A stretch of DNA of 64,000 bases, from positions 248,001-312,000 of the forward strand of contig CAZRCD010000002.1 of NCBI GenBank assembly GCA_964598485.1, written 5' to 3'. The first letter of the stretch is position 1; every line of letters begins with the position of its first letter. The notes beneath the pieces were generated by a model. It was not told where the DNA came from and searched no databases. It saw nothing but the letters and a program-made list of their open reading frames with translations. Position numbers and translations under genes: made by a program. Source of the stretch: SOJA01 sp964598485 (GTDB lineage Archaea > Thermoproteota > Bathyarchaeia > Bathyarchaeales > Bathycorpusculaceae). Positions 16,957-26,159 of the stretch are shown in pieces.

Positions 16957-17145
16957 ATGGTTAAGCCAACACTGACTGTGTTGGAGGCGTGTCACCGCCT
17001 AGCTCTAAGTGAAGGGCGGAAAGAGAACAAGAGGGAGATGAAAATGGTAGCAACTGAAACGCTTGGCAGAATTATTGAGAAGTTTGAAAAAGGCGAGATT
17101 TCAGCGGACAAGCCTGAAACCATAAGTGGTTCAGCCAGCAGATGA
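16957..17145 (+). CDS. Short unidentified protein at repeat copy 1
   Basis: 62 residues from ATG 16957, with an aaaggagaat Shine-Dalgarno at 16940-16949. PTLTVLEACHRLALSEGRKENKRE is encoded by a segment that recurs at 17291-17361, and an acidic helix (LGRIIEKFEKGEISADK) follows. Function unknown. With the next short frame it may be a small two-gene unit. Confidence 0.35.
   Translation: MVKPTLTVLEACHRLALSEGRKENKREMKMVATETLGRIIEKFEKGEISADKPETISGSASR
16961..17030 (+). repeat. Direct repeat, copy 1
   Basis: Begins ttaagccaacactgactgtg and ends aaagagaacaa. It is about 85 percent identical to 17291-17361 by eye, in the same orientation, 260 bases away from end to start. Confidence 0.6.
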
Positions 17146-17294
17146 TGAAAGCCATAGAGGAGTTAGAGAAGGAAACGGAAAAACCTGAACATAAAGAGAA
17201 ACTGGCGAAACTACATGGAGAATTCGAGGTGTTTGCCCACCGTTTTGAAGCGTTAGGAAGGAAAGAAAATGATGAAGAAAGGTTTAACGGTTAA
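17142..17294 (+). CDS. Small acidic coiled-coil protein
   Basis: 50 residues from ATG 17142: MMKAIEELEKETEKPEHKE, KLAKLHGEFEVFAHRFEALG, then a charged end. It overlaps the previous gene by four bases (ATGATG at the TGA), which supports coupled translation. No family recognised. The frame is too short for strong support. Confidence 0.35.
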   Translation: MMKAIEELEKETEKPEHKEKLAKLHGEFEVFAHRFEALGRKENDEERFNG

Positions 17295-17361
17295 GCCAAC
17301 GCTAATTGTGTTGGAGGCGTGTTCACCGCCCAGCCCTAAAGGAAGGGTAGAAAGAGAACAA
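17291..17361 (+). repeat. Direct repeat, copy 2
   Basis: Second copy of the segment at 16961-17030, now with an extra base and no intact frame through it. It sits just upstream of the membrane-anchored protein gene at 17384. Confidence 0.6.
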
Positions 17362-17383
17362 AATTCATAGGACGGAGGTTGAA

Positions 17384-18046
17384 GTGAAAGCAGCTGAAAC
17401 ACCTACTAGAAAATTCGATTATCGGAAGTGGAAAATTCCTATCATAGCACTATTCATAGCAACAATAACGCTTGTTTCTCTATTCGTTGTCATTCCATAT
17501 GCATTAGGCGACCGATTTGTTTCCTGTTCATTTGAACTTGAATTTATTAGTGGTCCAGGCCACCCTGGAATGGAGGTAGTGTACCTTAACGGAAGCATCG
17601 TGCTAGTAATGTTCGTTTACCCAAAATACAAGATGACCAACAGCTACTTCGCACCAGTTCACATACGCTATAACGGATTCGAGGATGTAATACTCATATA
17701 TAACCACACGGTGGATGACCCGGCAGACATAGCTGCAAATGAGAACTGGTTGGTGTGGGGGGCTTTCAAAGCAGACAATACGGTTGCTAAGCAATCCTTT
17801 GAAAATGAAGCAAGCTATGATTACTATATTGCGCGAAGAAACCTTTCCAACTACACGAAGAAGGTGCCTGTTGATGGACTAGGAAACATCGCCTTCTATG
17901 CTCTTTGGGTTGGGGCTGTTTGGATGGGACAAGACATGAGTGGCAATCCGGTGTCCTCGGGAACCTACTACATTTACTGCGTAGAGTATGGAATAGTTTC
18001 TAAACCAGTCAACCTCACCGTAACCTCTATTCTATGGACAAAATAA
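17384..18046 (+). CDS. Membrane-anchored extracellular protein
   Basis: 220 residues from GTG 17384, with gacggaggt just upstream. A charged start is followed by a single hydrophobic anchor (PIIALFIATITLVSLFVVIPYA, about 20-41) and an extracellular beta-rich domain with several Asn-x-Ser/Thr sites, ending in a possible immunoglobulin-like strand. The stop overlaps the open frame of the next secreted protein by 13 bases, so both probably act together at the cell surface. Family unknown. Confidence 0.6.
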   Translation: MKAAETPTRKFDYRKWKIPIIALFIATITLVSLFVVIPYALGDRFVSCSFELEFISGPGHPGMEVVYLNGSIVLVMFVYPKYKMTNSYFAPVHIRYNGFEDVILIYNHTVDDPADIAANENWLVWGAFKADNTVAKQSFENEASYDYYIARRNLSNYTKKVPVDGLGNIAFYALWVGAVWMGQDMSGNPVSSGTYYIYCVEYGIVSKPVNLTVTSILWTK

Positions 18047-18063
18047 AATTGGAGAAAAGAGAA

Positions 18064-20565
18064 ATGAAGAGAAATAGAATCATTGCCATAATCACCATGG
18101 CTCTTCTTACATTGTCTATGATGACTTTTTGGACTCCAAATGCTTCGGCTACTCCGCAACACCGTATTATCTTGCCATTCCACACCAGCTGGGAAAACGA
18201 GCAGGCACTTGGAAGAACCGACGCTGTAGACTGGAAGACATCCGACTTCTATAATCCAGAATGTGGATGGCGGAACAACGAAGTCATTCCGCCAGAAGTT
18301 TTCGGCTTCGACTTTGGAAGTCGTCAGCTGATGGTCAAAGGCGATTTTGGAAGTTCATACTCCTACTGTTACTTCAACTTGTTCGACACTACGCCCGACA
18401 GCGATTTTGGACCGCCTATTAAATTGAGACCGCATACTCTCATAAATATTTGGTATTACCACTACACCCTCGCACACTGCATGATAGACGCGAAGTTATA
18501 TAACAAGGGAACCGGGCAGGTGTGGACGCTTCGTGATTTTAACTATAATGGACAATACATTGTGGACCAGAATGACGTGCGCATCCATCCAGCCTCTCGA
18601 TGGAATGATCCAATTGGTTCTTGGCAGTTCGCTTGCTTCGATCTATCCATAATTTACGAGTCAGACCCAGAAAACTGGTATATTACGAAGATATGGATTG
18701 GTTTCGATAACGACCCAAGCATTGGTGACGGCGCGACTGGTCTGGCTAAAACATACTTTGACCTGTTACACATTTCGTATGGAAAAGCAGATGTAGATAC
18801 GTGTACTGAAGGCAACGATAATGCATACACTGGGGGCAGTATTACAGCGTGGTCTCATCATCTTCGTCCCGATGGTTATTACGATTTATGGCTAAAAACC
18901 ACAATTTCAGGTTTTAACGATGGATACATGACAGATTGGCTGGGTATCGACCGGAACCTCTATCCTCTGAGTTTAAAAGTTTCAGTAAGCAATCCAGATG
19001 CACAAGTTCTTAATGATCCGAAACCATCAGGGGTTAACCTCACCGAGCAAGGGGAAAGTCCCGCTGTCGAGTTTCTTGCTGACGTGACAAAAACATTGGT
19101 AACATATGCATATTTTCCGTATGATTGGTGGAAAGATGCAAGCGAATTATGCCAAGAATTTCTTGATTTGACTGCGTCTCCAGAACCCGAGCCAACATAT
19201 CAATGGCCAGAGGTTCAATGGTTGCAACCATTATACTGGGCCCCTCAAAACTATGCTTTAGGCGAGGTTTGCATACTAGTGCCTGGGCTTAGTCCAGGCA
19301 CACATTCCATATCGGTTACCTTTAGCGTTGACTACTACTGGCCGGATCCAGCACCCTTTTCTGAGCCTTGGACACCAATCTATTATGAGACTGTTTCCGT
19401 TGTATTGAATTTTGAGTGGAGCACCGAGCCTGACGAACTTCCAGTATCCTTATCCATCTCTACTGGCACTGGCGGCACTACTAACCCTGCGCCTGGAACC
19501 TACACTTATGACTATGGTGAAGTTGTGACTGTTACGGCTTCTGCATATTCAGGTTACACTTTTAGCTATTGGATTCTCGACGGAGCAACAAAGTATGACA
19601 ACCCGATAACTGTTACCATGAATTCTGACCACACTTTAAAAGCCTACTTCTATTATAGCGGCGGCGGAGGCGGAGGCGGTTGTCCTTACGTCTACGCTTG
19701 GAACGGCGAGCGTTACATGATGGATAACAACCTTTTGCCCGCTTCAGAAATCAGTAACGGTGCTGATGTGGAAGATTATTACCGGCTTGAGCAGCTACTC
19801 GCTCCGACACATCAAGGTACACGTCGCTCAGCTTATTCCCTGCAAATTCGAGAGTTTGAGAATGAACATGACTACTTTGACCAAGTTAAGCTTTTAGCAG
19901 TGGATTATGACTCCGACGTGAACATAGCCGTCACTCCAGACGGGCAAATCCTAACCTACAAGGAACCAGAACCACCAATTTCCTGCGTGGACAACAACGG
20001 AGAAAACAGGCTAAGCCAGATTCTACGGGTGGATGGAAACGTTTCAGACCCAACAACCTACTACTACGGTGAAACTGGTGATTATCTAATTCTGAACTTC
20101 GGAAAAGTCAACGCGGAAAACGCCAAGCTGATACTGAGAGACGACATGAAAAGCATGATAATCTGCATCCACGTGCAAATCCTAAACGACGATGGCAGCT
20201 GGCAAACAGTAGCCGCAGTCACCCCGCGAGACTACTGGTCCACAGAAGCCGTCGACTTATCACAATACATAAACAAAAACGAAGACTTCCTAGTTAGGCT
20301 CTATTGGACTTCGCCTCACCGCCTCGACTACGTGGGATTAGACACCAGTCCACAAGAAAAGGTTGAACTCCACCAAGCCCAGCTGATCAGCGCCACGCAC
20401 TCCGTTGAAGGAAACGTAAAGCCGCTCCTCAAGGAAAACGATGGCAACTACGCCGAACTCACACCAAACCAGCAAATCACCCTCACATTCCTACTTCCAA
20501 ACAACCAGAATGAGGAAAGAACGTTCATCTTCTACATAGAAGGACACTACGAAATCATCGCATAA
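18064..20565 (+). CDS. Large secreted protein with a List-Bact repeat and Gly linker
   Basis: 833 residues from ATG 18064, chosen because it gives a clean signal peptide (RIIAIITMALLTLSMMTFW, cleavage near NASA) and a ggag ten bases upstream; ATG 18034 is possible. Regions: lectin-like beta sandwich (about 30-240), a middle domain, an InlB/List-Bact-type repeat (GTGGTTNPAPGTYTYDYGEV, SGYTFSYWILDGA), a seven-glycine linker, and a C-terminal domain starting CPYVYAWNGERYMMDNNLLP. Probably a cell-surface or matrix protein. No transmembrane anchor at the C-terminus. Confidence 0.65.
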   Translation: MKRNRIIAIITMALLTLSMMTFWTPNASATPQHRIILPFHTSWENEQALGRTDAVDWKTSDFYNPECGWRNNEVIPPEVFGFDFGSRQLMVKGDFGSSYSYCYFNLFDTTPDSDFGPPIKLRPHTLINIWYYHYTLAHCMIDAKLYNKGTGQVWTLRDFNYNGQYIVDQNDVRIHPASRWNDPIGSWQFACFDLSIIYESDPENWYITKIWIGFDNDPSIGDGATGLAKTYFDLLHISYGKADVDTCTEGNDNAYTGGSITAWSHHLRPDGYYDLWLKTTISGFNDGYMTDWLGIDRNLYPLSLKVSVSNPDAQVLNDPKPSGVNLTEQGESPAVEFLADVTKTLVTYAYFPYDWWKDASELCQEFLDLTASPEPEPTYQWPEVQWLQPLYWAPQNYALGEVCILVPGLSPGTHSISVTFSVDYYWPDPAPFSEPWTPIYYETVSVVLNFEWSTEPDELPVSLSISTGTGGTTNPAPGTYTYDYGEVVTVTASAYSGYTFSYWILDGATKYDNPITVTMNSDHTLKAYFYYSGGGGGGGCPYVYAWNGERYMMDNNLLPASEISNGADVEDYYRLEQLLAPTHQGTRRSAYSLQIREFENEHDYFDQVKLLAVDYDSDVNIAVTPDGQILTYKEPEPPISCVDNNGENRLSQILRVDGNVSDPTTYYYGETGDYLILNFGKVNAENAKLILRDDMKSMIICIHVQILNDDGSWQTVAAVTPRDYWSTEAVDLSQYINKNEDFLVRLYWTSPHRLDYVGLDTSPQEKVELHQAQLISATHSVEGNVKPLLKENDGNYAELTPNQQITLTFLLPNNQNEERTFIFYIEGHYEIIA

Positions 20566-21337
20566 ACTCTAAACTTCCCCTCTTTTTTCTGTTGTCTGTT
20601 CTTGGTGGGCTTCTAAATATCTTGCACTTCAGTTAACAACGTAGTCAATTTCATTTCGCGCATTAGTTAGCTAATCCTTCCACAAGATCAACTTACTTTC
20701 CATCACAACAACCAAAACAACAAGCAAAACTAACAGGCTATCAAGAGTTCAGAAATAGTAGTCGCTTTCCTCAGGGCAATGGACGACTACTTCCAAACAC
20801 GTTCTAACCATCATGTTCACCCTTTTTGTGTCACAACTCACCCTCATCATTAATCCTTCATAATTTGTTGTTGTAGACCCCCTCCCCCTATCAACAACAA
20901 CACTCACACCAGTCCTTGCACAACTCCACGAGAAGCCTTCCACATGAATTCCAAGAATTCCCCTCTAAAGAATACAATAGGAAAGCATCTTTCGAAGACG
21001 AAAACAACGCTGCAACCATAACGCCATAATTCCTGCATTACGTCACGAACCTCATCACAAGTCAGAATCGAGGTATCTCTTGCGATCCCGAATCAAATCG
21101 CGCGCAACCCGGAAAAATCACGGCCAAAGAAGCCTCAATGAAGGCTCACCGAGCACGCAAAGAACTCGCCGGCGCCGAAAACCACGAAATAGAAACACCA
21201 TGTGCAGCAGTCAAACAAATGTCTAGAAAGGAGCTGCTCCGCAACAGAAGATGAAATGTTGTACAGAGACAACCTAACTTTTAAGTCTCACTTTTGCATA
21301 GAACCTTAGAGGCTAATAGAACGGCAGGGTAAAGGAC
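20566..21337. other. Gene-poor stretch of 770 bases
   Basis: Apart from the small minus-strand frame at 20749-20943 I see no solid gene. A short plus-strand frame around 21070-21255 encodes PGKITAKEASMKAHRARKEL, possibly a fragment. Before tyrS there is an AT-rich promoter-like segment (aacttttaagtc at about 21270). Confidence 0.4.
20749..20943 (-). CDS. Short protein with a second, decayed copy at 40.7 kb
   Basis: 64 residues: VVVDRGRGSTTTNYEGLMMR, then VSCDTKRVNMMVRTCLEVVV and a final CPEESDYYF. A plus-strand relative at 40701-40835 shares most of the nucleotide sequence including the segment after its stop. The family is unknown to me. Recurrence in an inverted position inside the integrated element suggests that it is a mobile or recombining segment. 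Confidence 0.35.
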   Translation of the reverse strand: MEGFSWSCARTGVSVVVDRGRGSTTTNYEGLMMRVSCDTKRVNMMVRTCLEVVVHCPEESDYYF

Positions 21338-22426
21338 TTGGACATAGAAACGAAAATTGATTTGATTTGCAGACCTCCAACAGAAGAAGTTCTGACCATG
21401 GAAGGTTTGAGGCAGCTTTTAGAAACAGAAGAACATCCCATAGCCTACAACGGCTGGGAGCCCTCAGGTCTAGTGCATCTGGGAACGGGTGTCATTTGCG
21501 CGTACAAAATGAAAGATTTTGTCGAAGCTGGAATACAATTCAAGGCTTATCTTTCCACATGGCATGCTTGGCTAAACAACAAGCTAGGCGGCAACCTAGA
21601 ACTGATCAGAAAGGCAGCAGATCTCTTCAAGCATTCGTGGATAGCTCTCGGCGTTCCAGAAGACAAAGTTGAGTTTATCTATTCAGACGAGCTTTACAAC
21701 AACCTAAGCTACTGGACAAAAACAATTATGATTGCAAAAAACCTGACAATAGCTAGAACGAGACGAACCCTTGAAATCGCTGGAAGAAAGGACACAGAAG
21801 CGAACTATGTTTCAGACTTTCTTTACACGCCTATGCAGGTAGCAGACATATTCCACATGGAAGTGAAAATTTGTCAGTTAGGCATAGATCAACGTAATGC
21901 GAACGTAGTTGCAAGAGAGCTAGGCGAAAGACTAGGATTCTGGAAACCAATATGTGTTCACCACCATCTACTACAAGGTCTGGCGAAACCATCTCTGTGG
22001 CCGATTCCTGAAGGAAAAGAAAGAGAAGCATTATCTTCAGCCAAAATGTCAAAGAGCCAACCTGAAACATGCATATTCATTTACGATTCACCTGAAGAAA
22101 TAAAACAGAAAATCAGAAGAGCCTTCTGTCCAGAAAAAACTGTAGAGTTCAATCCGATTTTGGATATTTGCAAGTACATAATCTTCAGGGAGACCGAGAC
22201 ATTCACGATAGAACGTCCAGCAAAATTCGGCGGCACAGTGGAATTCCAGAGCTACCAAGAACTAGAAAAAGCCTACCGACACGGCAATTTACACCCGCAA
22301 GACCTCAAAAATGCTCTAGCACACGAATTGCCTGTAATCCTCGAACCTGCCAGAAGATACTTTGAAAACAATAAAGAGGCAAAGAAATGCCTTAACGCCG
22401 TAAGGAATGCCAAAATAACAAGGTAG
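21338..22426 (+). CDS. tyrS: Tyrosyl-tRNA synthetase, archaeal type
   Basis: 362 residues from TTG 21338. Class I signatures: GLVHLGTG (HIGH-type, about 44-51) and AKMSKSQ (KMSKS, about 236). YNGWEPSG at the tyrosine-binding site and WHAWLNNKLGGN, QLGIDQRNA support tyrosine specificity in the archaeal/eukaryotic family; length is normal for compact archaeal TyrRS, without a C-terminal extension. It charges tRNA-Tyr in the cytoplasm. A Toprim gene follows after four bases. Confidence 0.93.
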   Translation: MDIETKIDLICRPPTEEVLTMEGLRQLLETEEHPIAYNGWEPSGLVHLGTGVICAYKMKDFVEAGIQFKAYLSTWHAWLNNKLGGNLELIRKAADLFKHSWIALGVPEDKVEFIYSDELYNNLSYWTKTIMIAKNLTIARTRRTLEIAGRKDTEANYVSDFLYTPMQVADIFHMEVKICQLGIDQRNANVVARELGERLGFWKPICVHHHLLQGLAKPSLWPIPEGKEREALSSAKMSKSQPETCIFIYDSPEEIKQKIRRAFCPEKTVEFNPILDICKYIIFRETETFTIERPAKFGGTVEFQSYQELEKAYRHGNLHPQDLKNALAHELPVILEPARRYFENNKEAKKCLNAVRNAKITR

Positions 22427-22430
22427 AAAA

Positions 22431-22850
22431 ATGTCAACACGACTCAAAGAAAAAGAAGAAAAAATCCTACTAACATTGGAACGTTTGGCTCAGAAATCAG
22501 CAAAGGAAATCCCAATAATTGTTGAGGGAAAGAATGACGTTGAAGCATTAAGAGCACTAGCTATCGAAGGGAAGATAATAGAGGCGAAAACCGGCGGAAA
22601 ATCCATGTTGGACGTTATCTCCGAGGTAGAAGAATGCGGGGCACAGGAGGTCATCTTACTGTTGGATTTTGACAGACGTGGAAGGGAGTGGACCAAAAGT
22701 TTAAAACAGTATCTGGAAAATACACAGATAAAGGCAAACGTTGTTTTCTGGAAAAAACTCCGAGGCATTGTAGGTCATGAAGTAAAGGATGTTGAAGGTT
22801 TGGCAAGTTACATGGAAACCTTAAAGAGAAAGATTGGCGTTTCTGCGTGA
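22431..22850 (+). CDS. Small Toprim-domain protein (UPF0292 type)
   Basis: 139 residues. IPIIVEGKNDVEALRALAIEG carries the conserved Toprim Glu and VILLLDFDRRGREW the Asp-x-Asp pair, as in RNase M5 and primases. Archaeal stand-alone Toprim proteins of this size (UPF0292) are thought to be nucleases or RNA-processing enzymes; the substrate is unknown. It is tightly linked to tyrS. Confidence 0.8.
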   Translation: MSTRLKEKEEKILLTLERLAQKSAKEIPIIVEGKNDVEALRALAIEGKIIEAKTGGKSMLDVISEVEECGAQEVILLLDFDRRGREWTKSLKQYLENTQIKANVVFWKKLRGIVGHEVKDVEGLASYMETLKRKIGVSA

Positions 22851-22935
22851 AGGTTCCCTATTTCCTTTGCGATAGATTTTAGTTACGTCACGTTCCGTAA
22901 CATATTCAAAGCCTGCCTTAAGCAGCTCCTCATTA
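22850..22935 (-). pseudogene. C-terminal fragment of a tyrosine recombinase
   Basis: The minus strand encodes EELLKAGFEYVTERDVTKIYRKGNREP. The C-terminus of the intact integrase at 33870 ends TQLIENGFEYITEIDGLKLFRKRK, so this is a clear relict of that family; a stop lies just upstream in frame and the catalytic core is absent. It marks an older integration event beside the Toprim gene. Confidence 0.5.
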
Positions 22936-23208
22936 CTTGCACTGGAGCCATTTCACCTTCGCCATTAACCTGCTGAACAGTGTCTAAAACGTCAGCGTCA
23001 GTAGCTGAAAAGGCACATTATGCACACACGCTAAAATGATAAGATACGATAAGATACTTGATATTCAAATGGTTCAAAGCGTAAGTTTAACTTATATCGT
23101 AGAGTCTTTTTGACATGAAAGAAATTTTATCTATGAAATGTCTGCCTGGCTGGATCGGAACAATGAACTTAAAAAGAAAGAAAGGGGAGATGCAACTTCG
23201 AAGTTTCG

Positions 23209-24522
23209 TTACCAGAGTTTTCTCGCTTTCTTATGTTTGAATGCCTTCATCAATGCAATGCCAGTTGCAGTGCTTAACAGCAACAAGGGTGCTACCCACA
23301 TGTTGAATTCTGGAATCGGGTTCGCTTCTCCAGTGACCGTGCCACTAAGTGTGCCGGATTGTTCCGGTGGAAGCGGATCCAGCTGAAAGTTGATGTTTGG
23401 CGTGTCTTGATAAGCAAAGACTTCTACGCCTGCTATATTCTGTGTCTGGAATCCATTTGCCGAGGCTTCAACAGTATAGGTGCCTGCGGGCAAGTCATAG
23501 ATCTTGTAGTCGCCGTTCTCATCTGTCGCTGCACTACCCAAACCTGTTCCTGAAGCTGACACAGTTGCATATTCAATAGGTCTGTCCTCAGCATCAGTCA
23601 CTTTACCGCTAATGCTACCAGTAGGCGAAGGACTAAGCGTAATTGTGATATCTATGTTGCTTGTTGTTTCGCCTGCTACCACGGTGACGTCAGCTGGAAG
23701 AAATCCATATGCTGTGCCTTTCATTGCTATAACAGTGTAGGTGCCTGTTCCCAAGCCAGAATCTATTGTGTAATTGCCATTCTCGTCCGTCGTTGCCATC
23801 CCCATATACTCGGGCGTATCTGAACATGTCGCAATGACCGTGGCGTTTGCTACAGGCACCGCGTTTGAGCCTGTTACTCTGCCAGCGATAATCCCTGAGG
23901 GAAACAAAGTAATATCCACATTTTTGTTTTCAATGCCTCGTGTCACACCGATTCCAGTTGTCATGTTGGACACGTATCCTTTAGGAAAGGGAACAGTTAC
24001 ATTGTAAGTTCCTGTTTCGAGATTAGTTGCCATCAAATATGTTCCGTCAGCGTTGGTGGTGGCATAGCTGAAGTATTTTCCGTCTTCAGAGAATGCGATG
24101 ACAGCCATTCCCTGCAAAGGCATGCCTTCGCTGTTGTGAACCATGCCGGAAATTCCGCCTGAAAGGTTTAAGAAGAAGTCAAGCGGGGTTGTTGACCCTG
24201 CCGTTATGGAGATGTCGGAAACGTCTGTATCTATGTAGCCAAATGCAGTAACATGCACGTCATAGGTTCCCGTTTTCAGTCCTTCGTTAATCTCATAATT
24301 TCCATCCACGCCAGTAATGGCGTAGCCATATCCCTCTGCGCCGCCAGCCACAACCATGGCGTTGACAATTGAGACACCATTGCTTGCGTAAACCCTGCCA
24401 TAATAAGCCGTTTGCCCTTTGAAAGACGTTGCTAAACTTAAGAGCGAGAAAGAGGCCACCAGCAATAGCATTAAAGAGGCCAATGCACAAGGGTATTTTA
24501 CTTTTCCACTCATTTGCTTCAT
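23209..24522 (-). CDS. Secreted protein of tandem carboxypeptidase-regulatory-like repeats
   Basis: 437 residues. Signal segment at about 11-33 (ASLMLLLVASFSLLSLATSF), then four or five repeats of about 80 residues with the pattern G-x-V-x-(D/N)-A-x-G-x-P-(V/I)-x-x-A-x-V and a matching DENG(N/D)Y end (for example TTDENGNYTIDSGLGTGTYT). These are CarboxypepD_reg beta sandwiches. The C-terminus PIPEFNMWVAPLLLL then basic tail KHKKARKLW resembles a PEF-CTERM sorting signal for an archaeosortase. Probably a surface protein. Confidence 0.8.
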   Translation of the reverse strand: MKQMSGKVKYPCALASLMLLLVASFSLLSLATSFKGQTAYYGRVYASNGVSIVNAMVVAGGAEGYGYAITGVDGNYEINEGLKTGTYDVHVTAFGYIDTDVSDISITAGSTTPLDFFLNLSGGISGMVHNSEGMPLQGMAVIAFSEDGKYFSYATTNADGTYLMATNLETGTYNVTVPFPKGYVSNMTTGIGVTRGIENKNVDITLFPSGIIAGRVTGSNAVPVANATVIATCSDTPEYMGMATTDENGNYTIDSGLGTGTYTVIAMKGTAYGFLPADVTVVAGETTSNIDITITLSPSPTGSISGKVTDAEDRPIEYATVSASGTGLGSAATDENGDYKIYDLPAGTYTVEASANGFQTQNIAGVEVFAYQDTPNINFQLDPLPPEQSGTLSGTVTGEANPIPEFNMWVAPLLLLSTATGIALMKAFKHKKARKLW

Positions 24523-25010
24523 CCCATTTCAAAAGCGATTACAGACTGGTATGTAAAAGCTATATAAATCTTTAAAACGAAACGCTGAAAACAATCGATA
24601 TACCCCTCGGAAGATCCTATTGAGGTGATTGATAAAGCGTTGATTGGATGCGTAGAGCTTGAATACTCTTCGGCCAAGATATTTTCTCTGGAAGAATTTC
24701 TTCTATTATTTTCGCTACTCACAAGGGTACTAGTCCCAAGGACTAGGAGTAAGATTCGGCGGGTTCGCATTCCGCGCGGGGGATGCCCTGAAATCTACTT
24801 CGCAAAAAGAGTTCTGTTAGATTTGAGCTTTCAGAAAAAAGGGGAAGATACGGGAGACGTCACCAGCAATCACAACCTTAAAGAGGAGGATTTACAATTC
24901 ATAAAAGTAATATAGAGCAAATGTTCAAATACAATCTCGTGATTTGAGAGTAAGATTCCCTTATCACGTGATTAAAGTTAACCTAACCTAATAATTGGAG
25001 GTGGACGCTT
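24523..25010. other. Spacer before dnaG
   Basis: No convincing gene; a 96-codon frame from 24625 is possible but has no recognisable features. The stretch 24728-24790 is unusually GC-rich and holds a perfect hairpin ctagtcc-caa-ggactag (24730-24746) and a T-arm-like stem at 24759-24775 (gcggg-ttcgcat-tccgc). I could not build a complete tRNA from it. A strong ggaggtg (24997-25003) serves dnaG. Confidence 0.4.
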
Positions 25011-26159
25011 ACGGGTTCATCACAAACATTTACCATAAAATATGTTATACACACAAAGTTCGAAATAGACGGTGTAGTTGAAAAACCAGACGTTATAGGA
25101 GCCGTTTTCGGGCAAACAGAAGGCCTGTTCAGCCCAGAACTTGAGCTAAGGGAACTTCAGAAATCAGGAAGAATCGGCAGAATAGAAATCCAATTGCAAT
25201 CTAAACAAGACAAGACTACGGGCACGATAACAATTCCAACAAGCATGGACAGAGTTTCGACGTCCCTAACTGCCGCAAGCATAGAAAGCATAAACAGAGT
25301 TGGCCCCTGCGCCTCAAAGATGACCCTTGAAAAAATTGAAGATGTCAGAGAAGAACGCAGAAAGGCAATAATCGGCAGGGCCAAGGAAATTCTCCACAAA
25401 TGGACTATCGAATCCATGCCATCAGTAGATGAAATCTTCAAAGAAGTGGCAGAAACGCTGAAAGTAGCAAAAGTTGAGAAATATGGACCTGAAAAGCTTT
25501 CAGCTGGACCAGAAGTCAGCAGTGCCAAAGATATAATAGTTGTGGAAGGAAGGGCTGACGTAATCAACCTGATGCGATGCGGAATATACAACATCGTAGC
25601 TGTAGAAGGAACTAAAATCCCAGAAACAATTAAAGAACTTTCTAAGGAAAAAGAAGCAACAGCCTTCCTCGACGGAGACAGAGGTGGAGACCTAATTCTA
25701 AAAGAGCTTCAGCAAGTGGCAAGCATAAAACATGTTGCTAGGGCACCCAGAGGGAAGGAGGTTGAGGATTTAAACTGCAGAGAAATATTTGAAGCCTTGA
25801 AAAACAAGACTCGCATTGGAGAGCCATTCAAGCCTAAAAAGGAAAAGCGAAAGATAGAGGTTTCGAAAGAATTTGTCCAAAAAACAAAAGAATTAGAGGG
25901 CACTTTAGAGGCTGTTCTCTTGAACGAGAAGATGGAACAAATAGAACGGTTACCAGTAAGTCAACTAGCAGAGAAGCTTCAACAAATAAAGGACGTGAAC
26001 ACAGTTATCTTCGATGGGATTATAACACAAAGAATAGTCGATGTGGCAAATGAGAAAAACATAAAAAACATCATTGCTTCGCGCATATCAGAAGCTGTTA
26101 AAACACCGTTAAACGTTCAACTGATGACGTTCTCAGAGATTAAAGGAACCACAGGATAA
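25011..26159 (+). CDS. dnaG: DnaG-type primase, archaeal
   Basis: About 382 residues. FTIKYVIHTKFEIDGVVEKP and VIGAVFGQTEGL are the archaeal DnaG N-terminus, and the Toprim motifs DIIVVEGRADVINLM and ATAFLDGDRGGDLI follow. Archaeal DnaG associates with the exosome and has primase activity. No ATG, GTG or TTG is in frame before TTG 25194, which would remove the conserved N-terminus; ACG 25011 lies seven bases after ggaggtg (24997-25003) and is the best candidate start. Confidence 0.85.
   Translation, partial: TGSSQTFTIKYVIHTKFEIDGVVEKPDVIGAVFGQTEGLFSPELELRELQKSGRIGRIEIQLQSKQDKTTGTITIPTSMDRVSTSLTAASIESINRVGPCASKMTLEKIEDVREERRKAIIGRAKEILHKWTIESMPSVDEIFKEVAETLKVAKVEKYGPEKLSAGPEVSSAKDIIVVEGRADVINLMRCGIYNIVAVEGTKIPETIKELSKEKEATAFLDGDRGGDLILKELQQVASIKHVARAPRGKEVEDLNCREIFEALKNKTRIGEPFKPKKEKRKIEVSKEFVQKTKELEGTLEAVLLNEKMEQIERLPVSQLAEKLQQIKDVNTVIFDGIITQRIVDVANEKNIKNIIASRISEAVKTPLNVQLMTFSEIKGTTG

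Noticed and set aside
24728..24790. tRNA-like sequence (T-arm-like gcggg-ttcgcat-tccgc and hairpin ctagtcc-caa-ggactag)
   Set aside because: No matching 5' acceptor strand or D-arm could be found, and position 53-61 would be a G-T pair. Kept only as a GC-rich hairpin.
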